A DNA stretch of 64,000 nucleotides from an uncultured bacterium (GCA_905215525.1 CAJMQJ010000007.1:1-64000), one strand, 5' to 3'; counted from the first letter of the stretch, positions 48,470-57,239 are shown. Notes: generated by a model not told the origin, from the letters alone. Made by a program: numbers and translations.

Positions 48470-49243
48470 CTACATCGCCATTCCGCCGTCGACGCGCACG
48501 ACCTCGCCCGTAATGTAAGCAGCCGCATCGCTCGCTAAAAAGCGCACCACGCCGGCCACTTCCTCGGGACGTGCCATGCGCTTAAGGGGAATCTGTTCCT
48601 CGGTTGCCGTACGCACCTTCTCCGAGAGCTTTGCCGTCATATCTGTCTCGACAAACCCGGGGGCGACCGCGTTCGCTCGTACGCCACGAGGCGCAAGCTC
48701 GCGCGCCACCGCCTTGGTAAGCCCTATCACGCCCGCCTTGGAAGCAGCGTAGTTGGCTTGCCCGGCATTGCCCATCAGGCCCACGACCGAGCTCATGTTG
48801 ACGACGCAACCGCCGCGCTGGCGCATAAAGGTCTTGGTGAGCGCGCGCGTCATATTGAATGTTCCCTTGAGATTGACATCGAGCACGCGATCGAATGCGT
48901 CATCGCCCATGCGCATGAGCAGGCCATCGCGGGTGATGCCGGCATTGTTGACGAGCGCCCAAATGGAACCAAAGTCGTTGAGGACCGCTTCCACACACGC
49001 GTTGACGGCAGCGGGATCGGCCACGTCGCATTGATATGCGCGTGCCGTGGCGCCAACCGCCTCACAGGCTTCGCACGTCTCGCGCGCCGCATCGACGCTG
49101 CCGGCATAGACGACGGCGATATCAAAGCCGTCCTCCGCCAGACCGACAGCGCAGGCGCGGCCGATACCCCGCGAGCCGCCCGTGACCAGTGCCACGCGAC
49201 GTGAGTCGTTGCGCTCGAGCGCGCCGTTGTTCAAGTTGCCCAT
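48470..49243 (-). CDS. fabG: 3-oxoacyl-ACP reductase FabG
   Basis: A 257-residue short-chain dehydrogenase. The nucleotide motif VTGGSRGIGRACA is near residue 20, NNAGITRDGL near 100, and the catalytic Ser and YAASKAGVIGLTK near 150-170. It reduces 3-oxoacyl-ACP with NADPH. It has a 13-residue N-terminal extension before the fold. It lies between fabD and fabF in the operon, with an AAAGGA site before the ATG. Confidence 0.96.
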   Translation of the reverse strand: MGNLNNGALERNDSRRVALVTGGSRGIGRACAVGLAEDGFDIAVVYAGSVDAARETCEACEAVGATARAYQCDVADPAAVNACVEAVLNDFGSIWALVNNAGITRDGLLMRMGDDAFDRVLDVNLKGTFNMTRALTKTFMRQRGGCVVNMSSVVGLMGNAGQANYAASKAGVIGLTKAVARELAPRGVRANAVAPGFVETDMTAKLSEKVRTATEEQIPLKRMARPEEVAGVVRFLASDAAAYITGEVVRVDGGMAM

Positions 49244-49273
49244 GTCATTCCTTTCGGGTTACAGCCCTGTGGA

Positions 49274-50200
49274 CTATGCGAGCTCGTCGGCAATAGCTGC
49301 GACCTGCTCGGCCGTTTCGCACGAATACACGCGAACGTCGCTCAGCGTACGCTTGGCCAGGCCCGACAGCGTTTTGCCAGGGCCGACCTCAATAAACGTG
49401 TCGATGCCCTGATTCTGCAGAGCATGCAGCGTGTCGACCCAACGAACGGCATGACTCACCTGATTGGCCAAGACATCCGATGCCGCTCGCGGGTCCGCCG
49501 GATAGGGCGCCGCCGTCATGTTTGCCATGACCGGAATCAGCAGCGGTGACGGCGCGTGGCCGGCTTGGATATACGTCGCCAGCCCCTCAGTCGCCTCGGC
49601 CATATAGGGGCTATGAAATGCGCCCGACACCGCGACTTTCATAGCGCGGCCGCCAGCCTCTTTTACTAGGACGTCGAGCTCCTGCAGCGCCTCGGGCGGT
49701 CCGGCAACAACCGTCTGCTGCGGACTGTTGTAGTTGACCGGCCAGCAGTCCTCGCCGGCCTGTTTTGCCAGGTTCTCGACTTGCGCCGCATCGAGCTTGA
49801 TGACGGCGCGCATGCCGCCGGGGTGACGCTCAGCCGCCGTGGCCATCAATGCCGCGCGCCCACACACGAGCTCAAAACCCGCTCGTGTATCGAATGCCCC
49901 CGCAAAGGTGAGTGCAGCGACCTCGCCCAGCGAAAAACCCGCACAGGTGGCAGGCACCACGCCGCGCTCGCGCAGGGCGACGGCGACAGCCAAGTCGTGC
50001 ACGAACACACAAGGCTGCGTGTTCTCGGTCTGCGAGAGCTCCTCTTTCGAGGCGCTTCGGCACTGCTCACTGGTCCCCGGGCGCACCTCGTCGGCAATGG
50101 CGAACACCTCGGCGGCCGCCGGCGATGCCTCGATCAGGTCGACGCCCATCGCGGGGTGCTGGGCGCCCTGGCCGGCAAACAGAAACGCTACGCCACCCAT
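49274..50200 (-). CDS. fabD: Malonyl-CoA:ACP transacylase FabD
   Basis: A 308-residue transacylase. FLFAGQGAQHPAMG at the start, the nucleophile in CAGFSLGEVAAL near 90 and the GAFHSPYM histidine near 195 are diagnostic. It loads malonate onto ACP. A GTG at 50206 would add two residues; the ATG at 50200 has GAAGGG at better distance. It overlaps the fabK end by 13 bases, so translation is coupled. Confidence 0.95.
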   Translation of the reverse strand: MGGVAFLFAGQGAQHPAMGVDLIEASPAAAEVFAIADEVRPGTSEQCRSASKEELSQTENTQPCVFVHDLAVAVALRERGVVPATCAGFSLGEVAALTFAGAFDTRAGFELVCGRAALMATAAERHPGGMRAVIKLDAAQVENLAKQAGEDCWPVNYNSPQQTVVAGPPEALQELDVLVKEAGGRAMKVAVSGAFHSPYMAEATEGLATYIQAGHAPSPLLIPVMANMTAAPYPADPRAASDVLANQVSHAVRWVDTLHALQNQGIDTFIEVGPGKTLSGLAKRTLSDVRVYSCETAEQVAAIADELA

Positions 50201-51132
50201 GCGCACGCACCCTTCAGGACGTGCTCGGCGCCATCGACCAGGTCGTCAACGATTTCACGTGCGCTTTGGCGCTCGTTGACCATGCCGGCAATCTGTCCAC
50301 ACAAAAACGAGCCCTCTTCGTAATTGCCGTCCTTGGCGGCCTTGCGAAGGGCGCCCGTGCCCATGGCCCCGAGTTCCTCGACGCTTACGCCCGCCGCCTC
50401 GCTCTTGGCGTAGGCGTTGGTGAAGGGGCTCTTGAGGGCACGCACCGGGTGTCCCGTCGAGCGGCCGGTCGCACGCGTCGAGGTGTCGTTGGCCTTCAGG
50501 ACCATCTCCTTGTACTGCTCCGATACGGTGCACTCATCTGCGATCAGAAAGCGCGTACCCACCTGCACGCCGGCGGCGCCCAGCATAAAGGCGGCCGCCA
50601 CGCCGCGGCCATCAGCGATACCGCCAGCCGCAACCACGGGAATATCGACCGCATCGACAACCTGCGGCACCAGTGCCATCGTCGAGGTCTCGCCAATATG
50701 GCCGCCTGATTCGGTACCCTCGGCAACCACGGCAGTGGCTCCACGACGCGCCACGAGGCGCGCCAGCGCCACCGAGGCAACGACCGGGATGACCTTGATG
50801 CCCGCCTCGTTCCACGCCTTCATGTACTTGGTGGGATTGCCGGCACCCGTCACGACGACCGGTACCCGCTCGTCAATCACGACCCGCGCGACCTCGTCGG
50901 CAAACGGGCTCATGAGCATGACGTTGACGCCAAAGGGCTTATCCGTCCTGGCGCGCAGCTCATGAATCTGGTCGCGCAGCCAGTTGGCGTCGGCGTTCAT
51001 GGCCGCGATAATCCCTAAGCCGCCCGCCTCGGACACTGCGGACGCCAGCGAGGCGTCGGCGATCCAGGCCATACCGCCCTGGAACACGGGCTTTTCGATG
51101 CCGAGCAGATCGCAGAGAGGAGTCTTGAGCAT
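50188..51132 (-). CDS. fabK: Enoyl-ACP reductase II FabK (FMN)
   Basis: A 314-residue FMN-dependent enoyl-ACP reductase. It starts with PVFQGGMAWIADASLASAVS and has VTGAGNPTKYM, EGTESGGHIGETSTM and AAGGIADGRGVAAAF, matching FabK and the related nitronate monooxygenases. Its position between acpP and fabD makes FabK the safe call. It carries out the last reduction of each cycle, replacing FabI, and such strains are usually triclosan-insensitive. The ATG is two bases after the acpP stop. Confidence 0.93.
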   Translation of the reverse strand: MLKTPLCDLLGIEKPVFQGGMAWIADASLASAVSEAGGLGIIAAMNADANWLRDQIHELRARTDKPFGVNVMLMSPFADEVARVVIDERVPVVVTGAGNPTKYMKAWNEAGIKVIPVVASVALARLVARRGATAVVAEGTESGGHIGETSTMALVPQVVDAVDIPVVAAGGIADGRGVAAAFMLGAAGVQVGTRFLIADECTVSEQYKEMVLKANDTSTRATGRSTGHPVRALKSPFTNAYAKSEAAGVSVEELGAMGTGALRKAAKDGNYEEGSFLCGQIAGMVNERQSAREIVDDLVDGAEHVLKGACAWVA

Positions 51133-51134
51133 CT

Positions 51135-51371
51135 CTACTTCTCCAATGCCGCCTCGACCGTATCGGCGAACTCGCCGACCGTCTTGGGGTTCTCCTCGGT
51201 ATCGAGCTGGATGCCAAACTCGTCCTCAACGGCGACGAGGATCTCGACGGTGCCCAGACTGTCGAGACCAATCTCCTCGAGCGTGGACTCGGGCTTCATC
51301 TCGACATCGTCAAGACCGGCGGTCTCGCGGATAACATCGCAAACGCGCTCGAAGGTCTTCTGATCTGCCAT
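51135..51371 (-). CDS. acpP: Acyl carrier protein
   Basis: A 78-residue ACP that carries the growing chain on phosphopantetheine attached to Ser in EIGLDSLGTVEIL near residue 37. It is acidic and helical with normal length. It lies between fabH and fabK, and the AAAGGAG site before its ATG is strong, as needed for an abundant protein. Confidence 0.95.
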   Translation of the reverse strand: MADQKTFERVCDVIRETAGLDDVEMKPESTLEEIGLDSLGTVEILVAVEDEFGIQLDTEENPKTVGEFADTVEAALEK

Positions 51372-51423
51372 GGTAGTTCTCCTTTGTTTGTGCCCTAGGG
51401 GCGTTTTTATTTCCTATGTGCGA

Positions 51424-52383
51424 CTACTTCCAACGAAGTAGATAGCCACCTATATCCAGACCGGCGCCAAATCCAACGAGGGTGATGGTGTCGCCCGTGT
51501 GAAGTGCACCGGCGTTTGCCAGCCGGTCGAGGGCAAGCGGAATGCATGCGCTCGAAATGTTGCCGGTCTCGCGCAGCGTTCGAACCACGCGCTTGTCTGG
51601 CACACCGAGGCGCTTGACCGCCTGACTCAGGATTCGTTCGTTAGCCTGATGGAATACAAAATGGTCGATGTCCTCGACCGAAATGCCCGCATCGCTCGCA
51701 AGCTTATGGACCGCGTCGCAAATCGCGTTGACGCCGAACTTGAACACGCGGCGGCCATTCATGGACAGCACGCTCTCGCTATCTGCGGAGGCCTTAAACG
51801 GCGAGGTGCCGACCAGACCGGGAACGCACAACGTCTCGACGTCGGGCGCCGTCGAAAGCTCAACGGCAAGGGGGCTGTCTCCCCCAGCCTCAATCACCGC
51901 GGCGCCTGCCCCATCGCCAAAGAGCACACAGGTGGCGCGGTCGGTCCAGTCGAGCGCGCGCGTCATCTGCTCGGCGGCAACGACAAGCACATGCTTGGCT
52001 CGTCCTCGGGCGATATAGCCCTCGGCAACATCGAGCGCAAATACGAAGCCGGCGCAGGCAGCCGAGACATCGAAGGCAGGGCACGTCGCGCCCAGTCGCT
52101 CAGCAACGGCACACGCCTCGGCGGGAACAAGGTGGTCACCCGTCGTCGTCGAGCAGACGATCAGATCCAACTGGCTCGCGTCGATTCCGGACACCTGAAG
52201 TGCCCGCTCGCTCGCCGCTACGGCAAGGTCGTCAAGTGACTCGGTGGTGCAGACGTGGCGACTCTTAATACCTGTACGGGTAAAAATCCACTCATCCGAG
52301 GTATCGAGGAACTCGGACAGCTCGTCATTGGAAACACTGCGCTTAGGAAGCGCCGAGCCTGTTCCAAGAATCGTGAAACCCAT
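51424..52383 (-). CDS. fabH: 3-oxoacyl-ACP synthase III FabH
   Basis: A 319-residue initiating condensing enzyme. The Cys lies in FDVSAACAGFVFALDV near 112, the His in HFVFHQANERI near 240 and the Asn in ETGNISSACIPLALD near 270. It joins acetyl-CoA with malonyl-ACP to start synthesis. The start at 52383 (MGFTILGTGS) follows AAAGGAGG; 49 upstream residues are possible but not family-like. It is the first gene of the operon and its leader contains one of two TGTTRACGTGTTWACA palindromes. Confidence 0.96.
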   Translation of the reverse strand: MGFTILGTGSALPKRSVSNDELSEFLDTSDEWIFTRTGIKSRHVCTTESLDDLAVAASERALQVSGIDASQLDLIVCSTTTGDHLVPAEACAVAERLGATCPAFDVSAACAGFVFALDVAEGYIARGRAKHVLVVAAEQMTRALDWTDRATCVLFGDGAGAAVIEAGGDSPLAVELSTAPDVETLCVPGLVGTSPFKASADSESVLSMNGRRVFKFGVNAICDAVHKLASDAGISVEDIDHFVFHQANERILSQAVKRLGVPDKRVVRTLRETGNISSACIPLALDRLANAGALHTGDTITLVGFGAGLDIGGYLLRWK

Positions 52384-52401
52384 CACTAACCTCCTTTGAG
52401 T

Positions 52402-52465
52402 TGTTGACGTGTTTACATCGACCAAGAGAGGATAGCGCATTTCAGTCGTTGTTAACGTGTTAACA
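52402..52465. promoter_or_regulatory. Two palindromic operator sites between fabH and birA
   Basis: Site A at 52450-52465 is TGTTAAC-GT-GTTAACA, an inverted repeat broken only at the two centre bases. Site B at 52402-52417 is TGTTGAC-GT-GTTTACA. Centres are 48 bases apart. A TATCCT hexamer on the minus strand lies between them with GTTAAC of site A at the -35 position, so a repressor on both sites would block fabH transcription. Confidence 0.6.
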
Positions 52466-52557
52466 TTAAATTGTCCAAATGCGACAAAGGCTTCACATTG
52501 TGTCTCTCTCGACACCATTGCGTTATTCACTTATTCATTAAGGAGGTAGCAGCCGTT

Positions 52558-53334
52558 ATGGATGCCAAATTAACGATAGTCGACGTAACCGGATCGACCA
52601 ACGATGACCTGCTCGAAGCAGGAAAACAGGGAGCGCCGCACGGCACAGGACTTGCCGCCCGGGCTCAGACAGCAGGACGCGGCCGGCGCGGCCACAAGTG
52701 GGATTCAACCGCCGGCAACCTATTGCTTTCGATTGTCCTGCGTCCATGCGTTAATCCTGCGAAGTACTCTGGTCTTGCTGCCGTCAGCGGCCTAGCGGTG
52801 CTCGAGGCGCTCGAAAAACAGGGTCTTGCAAACGAGATTGGCCTCAAATGGCCCAACGACCTGGTCGCGCGTGGACGCAAACTCGGCGGCATTCTGGTCG
52901 AGGCCGCACGCGATAACGAAGGCAAACCTTTCGCCGTCTGTGGCATTGGTGTCAATGTGAACTATGCGCCCCAAGAGGTGCCCGATGGCGGCCTGCCGGC
53001 AATCGGTCTCTCGGACCTTAACGAGAACGTTCCAGCTGTCGACATGCTCCTCGATGAGGTCTATCACGCAGTTATAGACGCTATAGATGCCTGGGCAGAA
53101 CGCCTCAACGCCATGGAAGAAAACACCGGACCGCTCGCGCCCGTCCACGGCGAATATGTCGCTCACCTCAATTGGATTGGAAAGCACGTTATCGCCCGCT
53201 CCCCTGCCGGTGACGAGCTGGCGCGAGGCATCTTTAAAACGGTCGATGGCTTTGGTCGTGCGTGCATCGAAACAGAAGACGGCTTGCGATCCTTCCATTT
53301 TGAGGAAGCGTCATTGCGCCCCTTGAGTGAGTAG
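52558..53334 (+). CDS. birA: Biotin--protein ligase BirA (no DNA-binding domain)
   Basis: A 258-residue ligase that attaches biotin to AccB. It starts at the catalytic domain: TGSTNDDLLEA, then ARAQTAGRGRRGHKWDS near 40, LKWPNDLVARGRKLGGILVE near 100 and GIGVNVNY. There is no N-terminal HTH, so it cannot repress transcription as E. coli BirA does. The ATG at 52558 has AAGGAGG 11 bases upstream; a longer frame from 52471 is unlikely. It is divergent from the fab-acc operon that encodes its target. Confidence 0.94.
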   Translation: MDAKLTIVDVTGSTNDDLLEAGKQGAPHGTGLAARAQTAGRGRRGHKWDSTAGNLLLSIVLRPCVNPAKYSGLAAVSGLAVLEALEKQGLANEIGLKWPNDLVARGRKLGGILVEAARDNEGKPFAVCGIGVNVNYAPQEVPDGGLPAIGLSDLNENVPAVDMLLDEVYHAVIDAIDAWAERLNAMEENTGPLAPVHGEYVAHLNWIGKHVIARSPAGDELARGIFKTVDGFGRACIETEDGLRSFHFEEASLRPLSE

Positions 53335-53394
53335 GTCGCCACAGCCAGCCGCTCGGCAGCCTTACCCGGCGATCCAAACCCATCATGCAAAACA

Positions 53395-53431
53395 AAAGGG
53401 CCCCGCTACCGTAACGGCAGCGGGGCCCTTT
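53395..53431. terminator. Bidirectional terminator between birA and rpsJ
   Basis: AAAGGGCCCCGCT / AGCGGGGCCCTTT, an exact 13-bp stem with an 11-base loop, lies between the convergent birA and rpsJ genes and has A/T runs on both sides. Confidence 0.92.
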
Positions 53432-53450
53432 AAGCTATGAGCGATATCGC

Positions 53451-53759
53451 TTAGAGCTTGATGTCGATGTCGACGCCAGCGGGGAGGTCGAGACGCATAA
53501 GCGAATCAACGGTGCCCGAGGTGGGGTCGAGGATGTCGATGAGGCGCTTGTGGGTGCGCATCTCGAACTGCTCACGGGAGTCCTTGTTCACGTGCGGCGA
53601 GCGGATAACCGTGTACAGGTTGCGCTCGGTGGGCAGGGGGACAGGACCGGAAACGCGAGCGCCGGTCTTCTGAGCGGTCTCGACGATGAGCTTCGCGGAC
53701 TGATCGACGACCTCGTGATCATAGCCCTTGAGGCGAATGCGGATCTTCTGGGTAGCCAA
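53451..53759 (-). CDS. rpsJ: 30S ribosomal protein S10
   Basis: A 102-residue S10 (NusE), which serves both the 30S head and transcription antitermination. IRIRLKGYDHEVVDQSAKLI, VSGPVPLPTERNLYTVIRSPH and THKRLIDILDPT are diagnostic. It starts with TTG after GGAGG. It directly follows fusA with a 61-base spacer and no tuf. It ends in a terminator, so it is cut off from rplC, its normal operon partner, which is 24 kb away. Confidence 0.97.
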   Translation of the reverse strand: MATQKIRIRLKGYDHEVVDQSAKLIVETAQKTGARVSGPVPLPTERNLYTVIRSPHVNKDSREQFEMRTHKRLIDILDPTSGTVDSLMRLDLPAGVDIDIKL

Positions 53760-53820
53760 CTTAAACCTCCAAAGAGTGCGAGAGATGTTCTCGCAGGATT
53801 ACGTAACAGGGAGCTCGAAC

Positions 53821-55920
53821 TTAGGCGTTCTTGCTCATGACCTCGTCCACGATGGACTTGGGCGCGGGCTCATAAGAGTCGAACTGCATCGTGTAGGATG
53901 CACGGCCCTGGGTCTGGGAGCGAAGGTCGGTAGCGTAACCGAACATCTCGCCCAGCGGCACCTTGGCACGGATGAGCTTGCTGTTCTTGCGATCCTCCAT
54001 GCCCTCGATCTTGCCGCGGCGACCGGAGAGGTTGCCCATAACGTCGCCCATGTACTGCTCGGGGGTCTCGACCTCGACAGCCATGATCGGCTCGAGCAGC
54101 TGCGGATCGGACTTCTTGAGGGCGTCCTTGATAGCCATGGAACCGGCGATCTTGAAGGCGGCCTCGGAGGAGTCGACCTCGTGGTAAGAACCGTCGAACA
54201 GGGTGACCTTAACGTCGAGGACCGGGAAGCCGGCGATAACACCGGTGTTCAGGGCCTCCTGGATGCCCTTGTCGATGGACGGGATGTACTCCTTGGGCAC
54301 GACGCCGCCGACGATAGCGTTGACGAACTCGTAGCCGAAGCCCTCCTCCATCTTCTCGAGCTTGATGACGGCGTGGCCGTACTGACCGCGACCGCCGGAC
54401 TGACGGACGAACTTGCCCTCAGCCTTCTCGACGTCGTGACCAGCGGTCTCGCGGTAGGCAACCTGGGGCTTACCAACGTTAGCGTCAACCTTGAACTCGC
54501 GGAGCAGGCGGTCGACGATGATCTCGAGGTGCAGCTCGCCCATGCCGGCGATGATGGTCTGGCCGGTCTCGTGGTTGGTGGACACCTGGAAGGTCGGGTC
54601 CTCCTCGGCGAGCTTGGTCAGAGCCAGGGACATCTTGTCCTGCTCGGCCTTGGTCTTGGGCTCGATGGCAACGTCGATAACGGGCTTAGCGAACTCGATC
54701 TTCTCGAGGACGATCTCCTTGCCCTCGGCGCACAGGGTGTCACCGGTGGTGGAGTTCTTGAAGCCGACGCAAGCGACGATGTCGCCGGCGGCAGCGTCGT
54801 CACGGTCGATACGCTCGGCAGCGTTCATCTCGAGGATGCGGCCGAGGCGCTCGCGCTGACCGTTGGAAGCGTTGACAACGTAGGAGCCGGACTCGGCGCG
54901 GCCGGAGTAAACGCGGACGTAGGTGAGCTTACCGACGAACGGGTCGGTCATGATCTTGAAGACCAGGCCGGAGAAGGGCTCGTCGAAGGAAGGATGACGC
55001 TGGATCTCCTCGCCGGTGTCCGGATCGGTACCGGTGACGGCCTCGACGTCGAGCGGGCTGGGCAGGTAGTCGACGACAGCGTCGAGCAGCTCCTGAACGC
55101 CCTTGTTCTTGTAGGCGGAACCCACGAAGACGAGGTTGAGCTCGTTAGCCAGAACGCCCTTGCGCAGAGCAGCCTTGAGCTCCTCGACGGTGAAATCCTC
55201 CTCCATGAGGATCTTCTCCATGAGCTCGTCGTCAAAGCTGGCAGCAGCGTCGAGGAGCTCCTCGCGCTTGGTGGCAGCGATGTCAGCGAACTCAGCCGGG
55301 ATCTCGTCCATCGGCTCGGGGTAGGTCATGCCCTTGTCGTCGGCCTTGAAGTCCCAAGCAGTCATGGTGACCAGGTCGATGACGCCCCAGAAGTTGTCCT
55401 CGGCGCCCATCGGGACCTGAGCGGCCACGGCGTTGGCGTCGAGACGATCCTTCATAGTCTCGATAGCGTTGAAGAAGTCAGCGCCCACGCGGTCATACTT
55501 GTTGATGAAGGCGATGCGGGGGACGTTGAAGGTAGAAGCCTGACGCCAAACGGTCTCAGACTGGGGCTGAACGCCGGCAACGGCGTCGAAAACAGCGACA
55601 GCGCCATCGAGGACGCGCAGGCAGCGCTCGACCTCGGCGGTGAAGTCAACGTGGCCCGGGGTGTCGATGATCTGGATGCGGTAGTCCTTGCCGTCCTTGT
55701 TCCAGAAGCACGTGGTAGCAGCGGAGGTAATGGTTACGCCGCGCTCCTGCTCCTGAACCATCCAGTCCATGGTGGCAGCGCCCTCATGGACCTCACCGAT
55801 CTTGTGGGTCTTACCGGTGTAGTAAAGAATACGCTCGGTCGTGGTGGTCTTACCGGCATCGATGTGAGCCATGATGCCGATGTTACGGGTATCGGAAAGC
55901 TTGTACTTAGGCTTAGCCAT
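53821..55920 (-). CDS. fusA: Elongation factor G
   Basis: A 699-residue translocase GTPase. NIGIMAHIDAGKTTTTERIL (G1), DTPGHVDFTAEVERCLRVLDG (G3) and NKYDRVGADF (G4) are in the G domain. The later domains have RGQYGHAVIKLE and the family end. Length is normal. It lies between rpsG and rpsJ in the str operon with the usual order, but without tuf. The ATG has an AAGGAAC site. Confidence 0.98.
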   Translation of the reverse strand: MAKPKYKLSDTRNIGIMAHIDAGKTTTTERILYYTGKTHKIGEVHEGAATMDWMVQEQERGVTITSAATTCFWNKDGKDYRIQIIDTPGHVDFTAEVERCLRVLDGAVAVFDAVAGVQPQSETVWRQASTFNVPRIAFINKYDRVGADFFNAIETMKDRLDANAVAAQVPMGAEDNFWGVIDLVTMTAWDFKADDKGMTYPEPMDEIPAEFADIAATKREELLDAAASFDDELMEKILMEEDFTVEELKAALRKGVLANELNLVFVGSAYKNKGVQELLDAVVDYLPSPLDVEAVTGTDPDTGEEIQRHPSFDEPFSGLVFKIMTDPFVGKLTYVRVYSGRAESGSYVVNASNGQRERLGRILEMNAAERIDRDDAAAGDIVACVGFKNSTTGDTLCAEGKEIVLEKIEFAKPVIDVAIEPKTKAEQDKMSLALTKLAEEDPTFQVSTNHETGQTIIAGMGELHLEIIVDRLLREFKVDANVGKPQVAYRETAGHDVEKAEGKFVRQSGGRGQYGHAVIKLEKMEEGFGYEFVNAIVGGVVPKEYIPSIDKGIQEALNTGVIAGFPVLDVKVTLFDGSYHEVDSSEAAFKIAGSMAIKDALKKSDPQLLEPIMAVEVETPEQYMGDVMGNLSGRRGKIEGMEDRKNSKLIRAKVPLGEMFGYATDLRSQTQGRASYTMQFDSYEPAPKSIVDEVMSKNA

Positions 55921-55939
55921 GTTAGTTCCTTACCTTAAC

Positions 55940-56413
55940 TTACCAACGATAGTGAGAGAACGCGCGGTTGGCCTCGGCCATCTTGAAGACGTCCTCACGC
56001 TTCTTGACGGAAGCGCCCAGGCCGTTGGAAGCGTCGAGGATCTCGTTGGCGAGACGCTCGGCCATGGTCTTCTCCTTGCGAGCGCGGGAGAAGTTGACGA
56101 TCCAGCGGATACCCAGAGCGGTGGAACGACGGGAGTTGACCTCCATCGGGACCTGATAGGTAGCGCCACCGACACGCTTGGGCTTAACCTCGAGCGTGGG
56201 CTTGACGTTGTCCATAGCCTTCTTGAAGGTAGCGAGAGCGTCGCCGCCCTCGGACTTCTCGGCAACGATCTCGAAAGCGGTGTAAACGATGCGCTCAGCG
56301 GTGGCCTTCTTGCCGTCAAGAAGGACCTTGTTGATGAGCTGAGTCACCAGGCGGTTGTTGTAAACGGCGTCAGGCTGAACCTCACGACGATTAGCTGCTG
56401 CACGACGCGGCAT
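55940..56413 (-). CDS. rpsG: 30S ribosomal protein S7
   Basis: A 157-residue S7, the assembly nucleator of the 30S head. It begins MPRRAAANRREVQPDAVYNN and has LINKVLLDGKKATAERIVY and VGGATYQVPMEVNSRRSTAL (in the usual place near 75-95). It lies between rpsL and fusA. The ATG has a GGAGATTTC site. Confidence 0.98.
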   Translation of the reverse strand: MPRRAAANRREVQPDAVYNNRLVTQLINKVLLDGKKATAERIVYTAFEIVAEKSEGGDALATFKKAMDNVKPTLEVKPKRVGGATYQVPMEVNSRRSTALGIRWIVNFSRARKEKTMAERLANEILDASNGLGASVKKREDVFKMAEANRAFSHYRW

Positions 56414-56486
56414 GTGAAATCTCCTTAAGTGTCTACCGTGCGGCGCTTAGGCGGCACACGGCGAAAGTATCAAAACGTTATCTGGC

Positions 56487-56864
56487 TTATTTAGCCTTGG
56501 GGCGCTTAGCACCGTACTTGGAACGGGCCTGCATACGGTTCTGGACCGGAGCAGCGTCGTAGGCGCCACGGATGACGTGATAACGGACACCAGGGAGGTC
56601 ACGGACACGACCGCCGCGGACGAGCACGATGGAGTGCTCCTGCAGGTTGTGGCCCTCACCCGGGATGTAAGCAGTAACTTCGATGCCGTTGACAAGGCGA
56701 ACACGGGCAACCTTACGAAGAGCCGAGTTCGGCTTCTTGGGGCTCGTGGTGAAGACGCGGGTGCACACGCCGCGCTTCTGGGAGTTGTGCTGCAGAGCAG
56801 CGTTCTTGGACTTCTTGGGCACGGAACGACGGCCCTGGCGAACCAGCTGGTTAATAGTAGGCAA
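56487..56864 (-). CDS. rpsL: 30S ribosomal protein S12
   Basis: A 125-residue S12 at the decoding centre. PTINQLVRQGRRSVPKKSK, CTRVFTTSPKKPNSALRKVA with the wild-type Lys that streptomycin-resistance changes affect, and GVRYHVIRGAYDA are all present. It starts with TTG six bases after AAGGAG. It is first in the str operon, with its own promoter at 56958-56986. Confidence 0.98.
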   Translation of the reverse strand: MPTINQLVRQGRRSVPKKSKNAALQHNSQKRGVCTRVFTTSPKKPNSALRKVARVRLVNGIEVTAYIPGEGHNLQEHSIVLVRGGRVRDLPGVRYHVIRGAYDAAPVQNRMQARSKYGAKRPKAK

Positions 56865-56957
56865 AGCGTACTCCTTCTCGAATGATTCCAGCTTTCTGTA
56901 AAGTGCAACGGCTTGAATCGAGGGGTCAGCATCCCCCTACGAAACACGCAGTTCGAT

Positions 56958-56986
56958 AGGATACGTGGCGTTAGCTGTGCCGTCAA
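56958..56986 (-). promoter_or_regulatory. Promoter of the str operon
   Basis: On the minus strand TTGACG (56986-56981) and TATCCT (56963-56958) are 17 bases apart, about 94 bases upstream of the rpsL start. This is the clearest sigma-70-type promoter in the window. The 3' end of the GTATACACGG-type box (CGGGCGTATCC, 57000-57010) lies just upstream. Confidence 0.7.
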
Positions 56987-57070
56987 CAGACCACGCCGCC
57001 GGGCGTATCCCAAATTGAGCATATTTCCGCAAAGCCTACACAAAAGGAATCCCCTCCTGTGCGCAAGGGT

Positions 57071-57209
57071 GGATTCCCGGGCCGGGCGGCACAGGGGTTA
57101 AGTTTGCTGCTCTACAGTCCTGGCTCGCACGGAGGCCACATTAAGTGGCCTCCGGCTCGTGCGGAACTCGCGACAAACTTAACCCCTGTGCCGCCCGGCC
57201 CGGGAATCC
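57071..57209. repeat. Nested 36-bp perfect inverted repeat
   Basis: Arms 57071-57106 and 57174-57209 are exact complements over 36 bases, starting GGATTCCCGGGCCGGGCGGC. Inside, GGAGGCCAC (57131-57139) pairs with GTGGCCTCC (57145-57153) around ATTAA. The whole unit folds as a long hairpin with an inner one. There is no T-run and no gene. Confidence 0.9.
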
Positions 57210-57239
57210 GACGTGCTCGTTGGGGCAACGCTACCTGCC

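Noticed and set aside
50188..51132. FabK as nitronate monooxygenase
   Set aside because: The families are similar, but the location between acpP and fabD and the absence of another enoyl reductase in the operon favour FabK.
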